DNA from: an uncultured Sphingomonadales bacterium
GTDB lineage: Bacteria > Pseudomonadota > Alphaproteobacteria > Sphingomonadales > Sphingomonadaceae
DNA: 64,000 bases
Assembly: GCA_903821685.1 (NCBI GenBank)
Contig: CAIJLW010000086.1
Location: 62,001 to 126,000, forward strand
Direction: 5' to 3'
Below are positions 55,859 to 64,000 of the stretch, in pieces (position 1 is the stretch's first letter; every line of letters begins with the position of its first letter). The notes under the pieces are model-generated. The model did no database searches. It worked only from the letters and a program-made list of their open reading frames with translations, and was not told the DNA's origin. The position numbers were made by a program, and so were the translations under genes.

Positions 55859-57190
55859 TCAGGTCGACGGGGCAGCGGCAACAGGTGCAGCGGCAGGCTT
55901 GGACAATTGGTCGATATACATGTTCCAATATTCGGCAATTGCCTTGCGGTTAGGGTTGTTGATCATCGCAAAATCAGCCTTCGCGCCGGCATAATCGCCC
56001 AACATTGCTTTAGACATTGCGAGACGAAAGCGCGTGCGGTCGGTCTGGTCGCCGCCATCCTTGTCCAGAACGGCTCCCTTACTCAACGCCGATTCATACA
56101 AATCCTTGGCCGTCTTGTAATCCTTGTGCGAGAAAAACGAGTCTGCAGTTAGCGACGCCAGCATCGGTTTCGAACTGGCTTTTGCAGGGGCTATCGTGCC
56201 AGGCAATGTGCGTGTGTCCTCCGCAAGCCGCGATTTGGCTTCGTTGTAACGCTCGCTAAAGGTCACGTTATTGCGGGAGATCACACCCTTATCGAAACCT
56301 TCGTCAAGAACCGACACCGCTTCTGCGGGGTAACGGACACCAATATAGCTCAAACTATCAAGATAGGCCGCATATTCCTGTTGAAAACGCAGGCCATTAG
56401 TAGCGCGCATCAAACGCAATATATCGAGTGATTCTTCAGGATTAAAATCACGCGACCGGTCAAAAAACGCTAGCGCATCATGCCAATAATCAGGGTTATT
56501 TTCTGTTATGACCAATTCCTTGTAGAAATTGGAAGCGGCAGTATAATTCTTCATTTTCGCGGACAGATTTGCCGCACGAATGACATAGGCCTTGCTTACG
56601 GCTCCAGCTGCCTTGCTCGACTCAATAGCCTTCCCAATCCATGCAATTGCATCGGCATCCTTGTTCTGCTGCGACATTGCGTTGGAGACCAGATATTCGA
56701 TATTATTGGCACGGTAGCCGATGTTGTAAGCATCAATCATATACTTTTCAGCGTCAGCAAACCTTTTGCCATCATAGGCGATTGCGCCCTTTCTGAAGGT
56801 ATATTCCTTCTTCAAATCGACTGGCGTAGTTGCCGATCCGATCAGCAGGTCAATGCCCTGCTCCTGAAACGCCAAATCTTTCAAAGGCGCGCCGATGTTG
56901 ATCGCAAGAATGCCTGCCTCATACCGGTCATCGTCGTTGCCAATCGCTGCAACAACCGTCGAAAACGCCGCCTTAGCGGCGACGGCATCCTTGGTTTTGT
57001 TAAGCATGTTCGCCACTGGCATATAAGCCGCGATAAATGGCTTGGAATAATTCCGCTTCGGCGCCGCAGGCGCTGCTTCCTTACCCTTTTTTTCCTTTTT
57101 AGGTTTTTCATCGGACTGCGCAAACGCGGCCGGTGCGGCGGATACCGCAACCAAAGAGAGGGCTAAGGCAAATTTTGAAACCAGTTTCAT
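55859..57190 (-). CDS. Exported TPR-repeat protein
   Basis: A 443-residue protein with a signal peptide (residues 1-25, cleavage after AFAQ), a Lys/Glu/Ala/Pro-rich linker (residues 26-45) and a long helical domain with TPR-like repeats (for example residues 133-170 and 345-420). It is probably a periplasmic scaffold. No partner gene is adjacent. GGAGAGTAAT precedes ATG. Function unknown. Confidence 0.75.
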   Translation of the reverse strand: MKLVSKFALALSLVAVSAAPAAFAQSDEKPKKEKKGKEAAPAAPKRNYSKPFIAAYMPVANMLNKTKDAVAAKAAFSTVVAAIGNDDDRYEAGILAINIGAPLKDLAFQEQGIDLLIGSATTPVDLKKEYTFRKGAIAYDGKRFADAEKYMIDAYNIGYRANNIEYLVSNAMSQQNKDADAIAWIGKAIESSKAAGAVSKAYVIRAANLSAKMKNYTAASNFYKELVITENNPDYWHDALAFFDRSRDFNPEESLDILRLMRATNGLRFQQEYAAYLDSLSYIGVRYPAEAVSVLDEGFDKGVISRNNVTFSERYNEAKSRLAEDTRTLPGTIAPAKASSKPMLASLTADSFFSHKDYKTAKDLYESALSKGAVLDKDGGDQTDRTRFRLAMSKAMLGDYAGAKADFAMINNPNRKAIAEYWNMYIDQLSKPAAAPVAAAPST

Positions 57191-57321
57191 ATTACTCTCC
57201 GCAATAGTATTTTTGGCCGTGGCCGCTTAATGGATCGGTTTATAGAACCTTGCCAACGTCTGTGCAATTGCCATAGCGCCACTGCATGAATTCCCGTTGA
57301 ACGAAATGGAACAAAAAACAA

Positions 57322-58017
57322 GTGGTTGATCGCACCGCAGTGATAATTGGAGCCAGAGGTGGTGTCGGCGCGGCTTTGGCGGATGCTTTAGACCTTGGCT
57401 CAAGCTACGCGAACGTCATTCGTCTGCACCGAGAGAGCGATCTTCCCGTCGATATCCTAGATGAGGCTAGCATTGCAACGGCCGCCGCGTTCTTGGCGAA
57501 CACCCAGCCACCTGTTCAGTTGGTGATCGTCGCGACGGGATTGTTGCATTCAGCCGGCAAAGGACCTGAAAAAAGTCTGCGTGAACTCGAGCCCGACTGG
57601 ATGATGCAAAACTATCACGTCAACGCCGTCGGGCCTGCGCTTGTGGCCAAACATTTTCTGCCGATAATGGCCAAGCAAGGCCCAATCTGTTTTGCTGCCT
57701 TGTCAGCCCGGGTGGGAAGTATTTCAGACAATAGCTTGGGCGGATGGCACAGCTATCGCGCATCGAAATCGGCGCTCAACATGCTTATCCGTAACATCGC
57801 AATCGAATGGCAGCGCAAAAATCCGCAGTCGATCATCGTTGGCCTGCATCCCGGCACTGTCGAGACCACCCTCAGCGCCCCATTCAAGGGCAATCCAGCC
57901 CATGAACGCTTCACCCCGGCCCGTGCCGCCAAAAGCTTGCTCGGCGTGCTGCAGCAGCTTAAACCAGAGCAAAGCGGACAGATTTTTGCTTATGATGGCA
58001 CCCCCATCGCGCCCTGA
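57322..58017 (+). CDS. Short-chain dehydrogenase/reductase (C-factor-like)
   Basis: A 231-residue Rossmann-fold oxidoreductase. The nucleotide site is GARGGVGAAL, the NNAG-like position is VATGLLH, and the catalytic Ser-Tyr-Lys set is in ALSARVG, YRASK. It starts at GTG 57322; an ATG at 57306 is out of frame. It is related to C-signal-type and SDR a4-like proteins of unknown substrate. It is read in the same direction as gyrA, 127 bases before it. Confidence 0.85.
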   Translation: MVDRTAVIIGARGGVGAALADALDLGSSYANVIRLHRESDLPVDILDEASIATAAAFLANTQPPVQLVIVATGLLHSAGKGPEKSLRELEPDWMMQNYHVNAVGPALVAKHFLPIMAKQGPICFAALSARVGSISDNSLGGWHSYRASKSALNMLIRNIAIEWQRKNPQSIIVGLHPGTVETTLSAPFKGNPAHERFTPARAAKSLLGVLQQLKPEQSGQIFAYDGTPIAP

Positions 58018-58144
58018 CCGCTGCCATGGCGTGAATCTGTGGATAAGCTGGTGAAAACACCGCCAATGTGGCAGTCGCGTGTAGTCATTTGGACGATAGG
58101 CGTGTAGTGTAATCTGACCCAAAAAATATAAGGATTTTCGCGCT

Positions 58145-60862
58145 GTGAGCGACGACATAGTAACAATAGACCCATCCGACATTTCACCAGTCGACATTGT
58201 CGACGAAATGAAGTCGAGCTATCTCGATTATGCGATGTCGGTCATTGTGTCGCGGGCGCTGCCCGACGTCCGCGATGGTTTAAAGCCAGTCCACCGCCGT
58301 ATCTTGTTCGCCAGCCAAGAAGGCGGCTTTGTTGCAGGCCGCCCTTACCGTAAATCAGCAAAGATCGTCGGCGACGTCATGGGTAACTACCACCCGCACG
58401 GCGATAGCGCGATTTACGACGCACTAGCCCGCATGACTCAAGACTGGTCCCTGCGTGTGCCGCTGATCGATGGTCAGGGGAATTTCGGATCAATGGACCC
58501 CGATCCACCAGCGTCCATGCGTTACACCGAAGCACGACTGAATAAGGTCGCAAACGCGCTTTTGGATGATCTCGACAAGGACACTGTCGATTTCCAGCCA
58601 AATTATGACGGCAGCCGTGAAGAGCCTCAGGTTCTGCCTGCCCGTTTCCCTAACCTTTTGGTTAATGGCGCTGGCGGTATAGCCGTCGGCATGGCTACCA
58701 ACATCCCGCCACACAATCTGGGCGAAGTCATCAAGGCCTGCTTGGCCTATATCGACAATCCCGCGGTCACAATCGACGAACTGATCGAAATCGTCCCTGC
58801 CCCAGATTTCCCGACCGCGCCGCTTATCCTTGGTACGGGCGGCGCACGCGCGGCATATCGTGAGGGCAAAGGCTCCATCATGCAGCGCGCGCGGCATGAG
58901 GTTGAAGAAGGAAAAGGCGACCGCCGTTCAATCGTCCTCACCAGCATTCCGTTTCAAGTCGGCAAATCTGGCCTTGTTGAGAAAATTGCCGAAGCCGCGA
59001 AGGACAAGCGTATTGAGGGTGTGTCCGACATCCGCGATGAATCGAGCCGCAAGGGCGTGCGCATTGTTATCGACCTAAAGCGTGACGCGACCACGGACGT
59101 TGTCCTCAACCAATTGTGGCGCCACACACAGGCGCAATCAAGCTTTCCGGCCAATATGCTCGCCATTCGCGGTGGTCGCCCCGAGGTTCTGAACCTACGC
59201 GACATCATCGAATCCTTCATTCGTTTCCGCGAAGAAGTCATTACTCGCCGGACCAAGTTTGAGCTCAACAAGGCCCGAGAACGCGCGCATTTGTTGCTTG
59301 GCCTTGTCGTCGCGGTTACCAATTTGGACGAAGTTGTGCGGATCATTCGTGGTTCGGCCAGCCCTGCCGAAGCGCGCGCTGCGTTGATCGCACGAAAATG
59401 GCCGATTGCCGAAATCGCATCCTACATCAAATTGGTAGAAGCTGTAGAAGCCGAGATTAGCGGCGACAGCTATCAATTGTCCGAGTTGCAGGTCCGCGCA
59501 ATTCTGGAGCTACGCCTCCATCGTTTGACAGCACTTGGTCGCGACGAGATCGGTAAAGAGCTTGCAGGGCTCGCAGAGACCATTACCGAACTGCTCGCCA
59601 TCTTGGGCGATCGTGTAAAGCTATACGCTGTCTTGCGGGACGAACTCGTCGCCATTGACGCCGAATTCTCCACGCCGCGTTTGTGCGAAATCACCGCAAG
59701 CTGGGATGGGCTCGATGACGAAGACCTCATGGAGCGTGAGGAAATGGTCGTGACCGTCACTCATGGCGGTTATATCAAGCGCACCGCTTTGGCGACGTTC
59801 CGCGCGCAGAACCGTGGCGGTAAGGGCCGCGCGGGCATGGCTACCAAAGAAGAGGATGCCGTCACCGAATTGTTCGTAACAAGCACGCATACGCCGGTTC
59901 TGTTCTTCTCCAACATCGGCAAGGTGTATCGCCTGAAGGTGTGGAAGTTGCCCGAAGGCGGCCCGACCACGCGCGGTCGGCCTATGGTTAACCTGTTGCC
60001 GCTTGGCGAAGGTGAAGTCATTTCAAACGTTTTGACCCTACCCGAAGATGAAGCGGAATGGGGCGGCCTCAGCGTCGTATTTGCAACTGCAAAGGGCTAT
60101 GCCCGCCGTAACAGCATGGACGCCTTTGCCAATGTACCAAGCAACGGCAAAATTGCGATGAAGTTCGAAGGTGAAGATGCCGACGATAAATTGATTGGCG
60201 TTGAGCTGCTCAGCGCTGAGGACGATGTCTTGCTCGCAAGCCGCAATGGCAAGGCAATTCGCTTTGCCGCCGACGACATCCGAGAATTCCAAAGCCGTGC
60301 ATCGACCGGCGTTCGCGCTATGAAACTTGGTAAGGACGACGCGGTTATTTCGCTGTCCATCCTCAAACGCGTTGGCACTTCGGCGGAAGAGCGTGAAGAT
60401 TATCTGCGCTTTGCACCTTGGAAGCCTGAGAAAGAAGGCGATCCTACCATGACCGCGGAGCGCATCGCGGAAATGGCGGAGCGTGAGCAGTTCATCCTGA
60501 CGGTCTGCGCCAATGGCTATGGCAAATTGTCATCGGCATATGGCTATCGCCGCACCGGACGTGGCGGACAAGGCATCACCAACATTGACAATATCGAACG
60601 CAACGGCCCGGTCGTGGCCAGCTTCCCTGCTACAAAGGGCGATCAGTTGATGCTGGTGACGGATCAGGCAAAGCTCATCCGCATGCCACTCGAAAGCTTA
60701 CGCGTTCTCGGCCGCGGAACCGCAGGCGTGCGTTTGTTCAATGTCGGCGACAATGAACATGTGGTTGGCGCGGCGAAGATTGACGAGAGCGATGAAGATG
60801 GCGACGAGGGTGCGGTTGCACCCGACGATGTTGCTGCTCCGGAAGCAAACGACCCAGAATGA
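58145..60862 (+). CDS. gyrA: DNA gyrase subunit A
   Basis: A 905-residue type IIA topoisomerase subunit. Catalytic tyrosine Y127 is in RYTEARL; the quinolone-resistance region reads [10 protein letters not shown] with wild-type-like S88 and D92. The GyrA-box, which distinguishes gyrase from topoisomerase IV, is present as QNRGGKG (residues 555-561), so this is gyrA rather than parC; position 2 is Asn where Lys or Arg is usual. The C-terminal tail is acidic ([16 protein letters not shown]). Start is GTG. It overlaps the next gene by four bases. Confidence 0.95.
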   Translation: MSDDIVTIDPSDISPVDIVDEMKSSYLDYAMSVIVSRALPDVRDGLKPVHRRILFASQEGGFVAGRPYRKSAKIVGDVMGNYHPHGDSAIYDALARMTQDWSLRVPLIDGQGNFGSMDPDPPASMRYTEARLNKVANALLDDLDKDTVDFQPNYDGSREEPQVLPARFPNLLVNGAGGIAVGMATNIPPHNLGEVIKACLAYIDNPAVTIDELIEIVPAPDFPTAPLILGTGGARAAYREGKGSIMQRARHEVEEGKGDRRSIVLTSIPFQVGKSGLVEKIAEAAKDKRIEGVSDIRDESSRKGVRIVIDLKRDATTDVVLNQLWRHTQAQSSFPANMLAIRGGRPEVLNLRDIIESFIRFREEVITRRTKFELNKARERAHLLLGLVVAVTNLDEVVRIIRGSASPAEARAALIARKWPIAEIASYIKLVEAVEAEISGDSYQLSELQVRAILELRLHRLTALGRDEIGKELAGLAETITELLAILGDRVKLYAVLRDELVAIDAEFSTPRLCEITASWDGLDDEDLMEREEMVVTVTHGGYIKRTALATFRAQNRGGKGRAGMATKEEDAVTELFVTSTHTPVLFFSNIGKVYRLKVWKLPEGGPTTRGRPMVNLLPLGEGEVISNVLTLPEDEAEWGGLSVVFATAKGYARRNSMDAFANVPSNGKIAMKFEGEDADDKLIGVELLSAEDDVLLASRNGKAIRFAADDIREFQSRASTGVRAMKLGKDDAVISLSILKRVGTSAEEREDYLRFAPWKPEKEGDPTMTAERIAEMAEREQFILTVCANGYGKLSSAYGYRRTGRGGQGITNIDNIERNGPVVASFPATKGDQLMLVTDQAKLIRMPLESLRVLGRGTAGVRLFNVGDNEHVVGAAKIDESDEDGDEGAVAPDDVAAPEANDPE

Positions 60863-62022
60863 CAACTGCAAACATAATAGCTGTCGTCCTTGCGGCCGCC
60901 GCCCAAAGTGCGCCTGCCGTTCCCGTCGCTGCGCCAAATGATTATGCGCTTGAGCAGAATTGGTTGTGCCGTCCTGACCGCCGCGATGCATGCAGCACAC
61001 CAAGTCTAGACGTGACTGAAGTGGCACCCGACGGAACCCGCATTGTGCGTGCGGTGAAGCGGGCGACTGCATCAGAAGCGGATTGCTTCTATGTCTACCC
61101 AACCTTGTCCTACGACGCCGGCGGCAATAGCGACATGATCGCCAATGACGAAGAACACCGCGTGGTTGAGGCGCAGTTTGCCCGTTTTAGCACAGTATGC
61201 CGGACCTTTGCGCCTATCTATCGTCAGTCGACGTTAAGCTGGTTGCGTTCGAACATGACGGGTAACCCGATTCCAATGGATCCAGAGCTGCGGTATAATG
61301 ACGTGCGCGATGCGTGGCGGCAATATATGGCGGCTGACAATAAAGGTCGTCCTTTCGTTCTTGTTGGGCATTCGCAAGGGGCGGGTTTGCTCAAGCGCCT
61401 AATTGCCGAGGAAATAGAAGGGAAACCCGCTGCGGCTAAGATGCTCTCGGCGATGCTTGCGGGCACCAATGTTGCTGTGCCAAAGGGCAAGGATCAAGGC
61501 GCTGATTTGAAAAAGACCCCTGTCTGCCGAAGCGCTGGACAAACCAACTGTGTCATCGCCTGGACAAGTTTTCGCGAAACCACTCCGCCACCTGCGAATA
61601 GCCGTTTTGGTCGCGTGCCAAACACCGCGCAGGAGTCAATTTGCGCCAATCCTGCGGCACTTGGCGGCGGCATGGCCACAGTGCACGCGCGCTTTCCGAG
61701 CGGCGCCGCTATCGGCGACCTTGTCGCAGCAAGCCCAGCCTGGACCAAAGACAACGCGCCCATCACCACACCCAGCGTTGCTGTGCCTGGGCTATATTCT
61801 GCGCAGTGTGTGACAGTGAATGGCGCGAATGTCCTGTCGGTTCGCATTAACGCTGACCCCGCTGATCCTCGCATTGATGATGTCGGCGGCGATGTGCGCT
61901 TTGGCGCATTTGTCGCGCAGGACTGGGGGCTTCACCTCATAGACGTCTCGCTTGTCATGCAGGACATGGTCGATCTGCTACCTGTGCAGCTTTCGGCCTG
62001 GAAAGCACGCAGCGGGCGTTAA
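60859..62022 (+). CDS. Secreted DUF3089-family alpha/beta hydrolase
   Basis: A 387-residue exported protein (signal peptide residues 1-24) with the DUF3089 pattern: NWLCRPDRRDAC at the start of the mature domain, DCFYVYPTL, and the nucleophile-elbow motif GHSQGAG with serine near residue 172. Family members are lipase-like, with unknown substrate. It is translationally coupled to gyrA (ATGA overlap), an unusual partner. Confidence 0.85.
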   Translation: MTTANIIAVVLAAAAQSAPAVPVAAPNDYALEQNWLCRPDRRDACSTPSLDVTEVAPDGTRIVRAVKRATASEADCFYVYPTLSYDAGGNSDMIANDEEHRVVEAQFARFSTVCRTFAPIYRQSTLSWLRSNMTGNPIPMDPELRYNDVRDAWRQYMAADNKGRPFVLVGHSQGAGLLKRLIAEEIEGKPAAAKMLSAMLAGTNVAVPKGKDQGADLKKTPVCRSAGQTNCVIAWTSFRETTPPPANSRFGRVPNTAQESICANPAALGGGMATVHARFPSGAAIGDLVAASPAWTKDNAPITTPSVAVPGLYSAQCVTVNGANVLSVRINADPADPRIDDVGGDVRFGAFVAQDWGLHLIDVSLVMQDMVDLLPVQLSAWKARSGR

Positions 62023-62076
62023 TCCCTATTGCGCGAGATGACGGACGTGCATGTTTGTCGTCAGACTGAATGTGCG

Positions 62077-62772
62077 TCAGTCACGTTCTTCGCCACCTGC
62101 GAAATGGCCGCGTTTGACCAGTGTTTGCGCGATACCAACAGCGATCATCAGCACGCCGAAATAGTAAAGATACCAAATGGCAAGGCCGGTCACCTCGGAT
62201 TCTGCCAATGGCCCAAGTTCGGCAAAGATCAGCAGGTCAGAAATGACGAACAATATAGCGCCAAGCCCAACGCGGTAGCGGGGGAAATTGCTACTCCATG
62301 CCATCGCGGCCATTGCGGCGAGGATGATGCTATATGCAGCAACTTGAATGCCCTCGTCTCGCGTGGGCGGCAGGGAATACGCAATCACCGGCGTTGCCAA
62401 TAGAATTGTAACAGCCAATAACTTCTGACTGAACACCGGTTTGACGCGCCGGTGACGAAAATAGATGAAGATTGCAACGAGATGGCCGGCGGCAAAGGCA
62501 AGCGCGCCAGCGACCATGCTGAGTTCGATCAACCCGTCACCCAGAGCATAAAAAGCAAGCATGATGGCAAGCGCGACAAATTCGCCCTTATGGTGTCGGC
62601 GCAAGGCAAAGGGCACGAGGAAGCCCACCGCAGCCATTTTCCAGAACATTGCGATTAACCCGCCATCAAGCGGCAGGAAAAGCCATGTTGCAGGAAAGCT
62701 TATCCCCGCAAGCAGACTGCCGAGCAAATATGGCCGTTTATGTGCGAGATCCTGAGACATGCTCTGGTGCAT
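62077..62772 (-). CDS. YhhN/lysoplasmalogenase-family membrane protein
   Basis: A 231-residue membrane protein with about eight hydrophobic helices, matching the YhhN (TMEM86) family, whose eukaryotic members cleave the vinyl-ether bond of lysoplasmalogens. Bacterial function is not settled. The AHKRPYLLGSLLAG start and GDGLIEL segment are typical. Longest start used; an ATG at 62760 is possible. It overlaps the end of nnrD by 35 bases. Confidence 0.8.
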   Translation of the reverse strand: MHQSMSQDLAHKRPYLLGSLLAGISFPATWLFLPLDGGLIAMFWKMAAVGFLVPFALRRHHKGEFVALAIMLAFYALGDGLIELSMVAGALAFAAGHLVAIFIYFRHRRVKPVFSQKLLAVTILLATPVIAYSLPPTRDEGIQVAAYSIILAAMAAMAWSSNFPRYRVGLGAILFVISDLLIFAELGPLAESEVTGLAIWYLYYFGVLMIAVGIAQTLVKRGHFAGGEERD

Positions 62773-63592
62773 CGTTCAAACATGTACGCAAGACAAGCGG
62801 AATATGGCCAATCATGCTGTCTGCTGTCAGGCCCGGCCCAGCGCGCACGCCAATGTCGCCGTGCAACCAAGTGGCTATGGCGGCCGCGTCAAAGGCTGGA
62901 ACGCCTTGCGCCAATAGTCCGCAAATCAGCCCCGTCAGGACATCACCCGACCCCGCAGTCGCCAACCAAGGCGACGCATGACGGTTCACCAGATAGCGGC
63001 TATCGGGCGCGGCAATGCATGTCTCTGCGCCTTTTAGGAGGACCACGCATTGCGCCCGTTCCGCTGCCCAACTTACGGCTTTCTGCCGATCCTCCAATTT
63101 AATATCCGGGAAAATACGCCGAAACTCGCCAAAATGTGGTGTCATGACGTCAGTCGAAGCGACGGCGTTAAACAGTAACTCTGGGTGTTTTTCAAACGCC
63201 GTCAGCGCATCGGCATCGAGCACTGTGGGAACGTGGCATCCAAGCACTTTGAGGATCGCTTGCTGGGCCCCTGCCCCTGCCCCCGGACCAATGGCAAAGG
63301 CAGATACGCGATCGCCCACAAAGTCGAACGCCGGGCTGGCTTCCCGAAGCATGATTGCGGTAACATGGGCGGCATGTTCCGCCAGCGCAGCCCTCTCGCC
63401 AACTATGGTGACCAACCCTGCGCCCACGGCCAACGCCGCCTGAGCCGATAGCCGCGACGCGCCTGTGTGCAACGCTGCCCCACTCCACACAATCGCGTGT
63501 CCCCTGCTATATTTATGCGCGTCAGATGGCGGCGGAACCAGGGTTGGCCGCAATATCGTCCCGTCGGCAGAAGAGTTAAGTGTAAATCCCAT
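62738..63592 (-). CDS. nnrD: ADP-dependent NAD(P)H-hydrate dehydratase
   Basis: A 284-residue ribokinase-fold enzyme that repairs hydrated NAD(P)H using ADP. Signatures are KYSRGHAIVWSG, IGPGAG, VLDADALT, MTPHFGEF, LLKG and the conserved TAGSGDVLTG. It is the dehydratase half only; the epimerase half (NnrE) found fused in many bacteria is missing. The frame extends to 63715 within trmFO, but ATG at 63592 fits the conserved start. Confidence 0.9.
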   Translation of the reverse strand: MGFTLNSSADGTILRPTLVPPPSDAHKYSRGHAIVWSGAALHTGASRLSAQAALAVGAGLVTIVGERAALAEHAAHVTAIMLREASPAFDFVGDRVSAFAIGPGAGAGAQQAILKVLGCHVPTVLDADALTAFEKHPELLFNAVASTDVMTPHFGEFRRIFPDIKLEDRQKAVSWAAERAQCVVLLKGAETCIAAPDSRYLVNRHASPWLATAGSGDVLTGLICGLLAQGVPAFDAAAIATWLHGDIGVRAGPGLTADSMIGHIPLVLRTCLNDAPEHVSGSRT

Positions 63593-63649
63593 AGCCCATC
63601 TTGGCGCTTTTGCCTGTGCAGCGCCAAAGATTTTTGATAGCCGCGCCGA

Positions 63650-64000
63650 ATGAGCAAAAATTTTGATGTCCAGATTATCGGTGGCGGCCTTGCTGGCTGT
63701 GAAGCGGCGTGGCAACTCGCGCAGCGGGGCGTGCGCGTAAAACTGTCAGAAATGCGTGGAACCGGGGAAATGTCGCCAGCGCACCAAACCGATGGCCTGG
63801 CTGAATTGGTATGTTCCAACAGCTTCCGTTCGGACGATGCCGAAAACAACGCCGTTGGCCTTCTGCATCAGGAAATGCGCGACTTGGGATCGCTTATCAT
63901 GCAGGCGGCTGAGGTCGCTAAGGTTCCTGCGGGTTCTGCACTGGCCGTGGATCGTGCTGTTTTCTCAGAAACCGTAACCAAGCATCTTGAAAATAACGAT
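63650..64000 (+). CDS. trmFO: tRNA m5U54 methyltransferase TrmFO, N-terminal part
   Basis: The first 117 codons of a gene leaving the window. The FAD-binding [12 protein letters not shown] near residue 10 and the block with [20 protein letters not shown] are diagnostic of TrmFO, which uses methylenetetrahydrofolate to methylate U54 of tRNAs. It diverges from nnrD with 57 bases between the starts. Confidence 0.92.
   Translation, partial: MSKNFDVQIIGGGLAGCEAAWQLAQRGVRVKLSEMRGTGEMSPAHQTDGLAELVCSNSFRSDDAENNAVGLLHQEMRDLGSLIMQAAEVAKVPAGSALAVDRAVFSETVTKHLENND

Overview
The window is a stretch of chromosome from an alphaproteobacterium, almost certainly of the order Sphingomonadales. The evidence is the dusB(nifR3)-ntrB-ntrC-ntrY-ntrX-hfq-hflX block, a fused ispDF gene, an Hfq made of two Sm domains in one chain, a TonB-dependent receptor of sphingomonad type, and moderate GC. 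A Sphingorhabdus/Sphingopyxis-like genus is a guess. No prophage, insertion sequence or CRISPR array was seen. The gene density and the many 1-4 base stop/start overlaps are those of a core chromosome.

Layout. 1-2.2 kb: end of the pyruvate dehydrogenase E2 gene, lpd and a PAP2 phosphatase. 2.2-5.4 kb: secreted amidohydrolase, a small exported protein, tRNA-Ser and a lytic transglycosylase. 5.5-11 kb: tmk-holB-metG-tatD-aspartic protease, then mazG. 11-20.2 kb (minus): nitrogen-control and RNA-chaperone cluster. 20.2-23.3 kb: ispDF and cinA facing ratA and lipA. 23.3-25.9 kb: a bicarbonate operon sbtA-sbtB-carbonic anhydrase-flavoprotein. 26-30.3 kb: ettA, M28 peptidase, small lipoprotein, alpha/beta hydrolase. 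30.3-42 kb (minus): complete type II secretion operon gspCDEFGHIJKLMNO. 42.2-47.2 kb (minus): TonB-dependent receptor, a large beta-helix-like lipoprotein and a small TPR protein. 47.6-49.5 kb: plcP-agt, the phosphate-starvation membrane-lipid remodelling pair. 49.8-55 kb: PLP decarboxylase, ferredoxin-NADP reductase, a large zinc protease, tRNA-Pro and tRNA-Ile2. 55.3-64 kb: Lrp regulator, TPR protein, SDR, gyrA with a DUF3089 gene, a YhhN protein, nnrD and the start of trmFO.

The most interesting part is 42-49.5 kb. The intergenic region at 47217-47595 holds a perfect 17-bp inverted repeat whose arms each match the Escherichia coli Pho box at 17 of 18 positions, and a second Pho-box-like site (16 of 18) 54 bp before plcP. 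Together with the adjacent receptor/lipoprotein genes and the type II secretion operon, this suggests a phosphate-starvation locus that combines lipid remodelling, surface export and outer-membrane uptake. Other points of note are the tandem Hfq, an NtrX without the GAFTGA motif, a heterotroph-type sbtAB-carbonic anhydrase operon, and a prepilin peptidase gene that seems to start at CTG.

All calls come from reading the sequence and from knowledge of the families. No database search or structure prediction was run.
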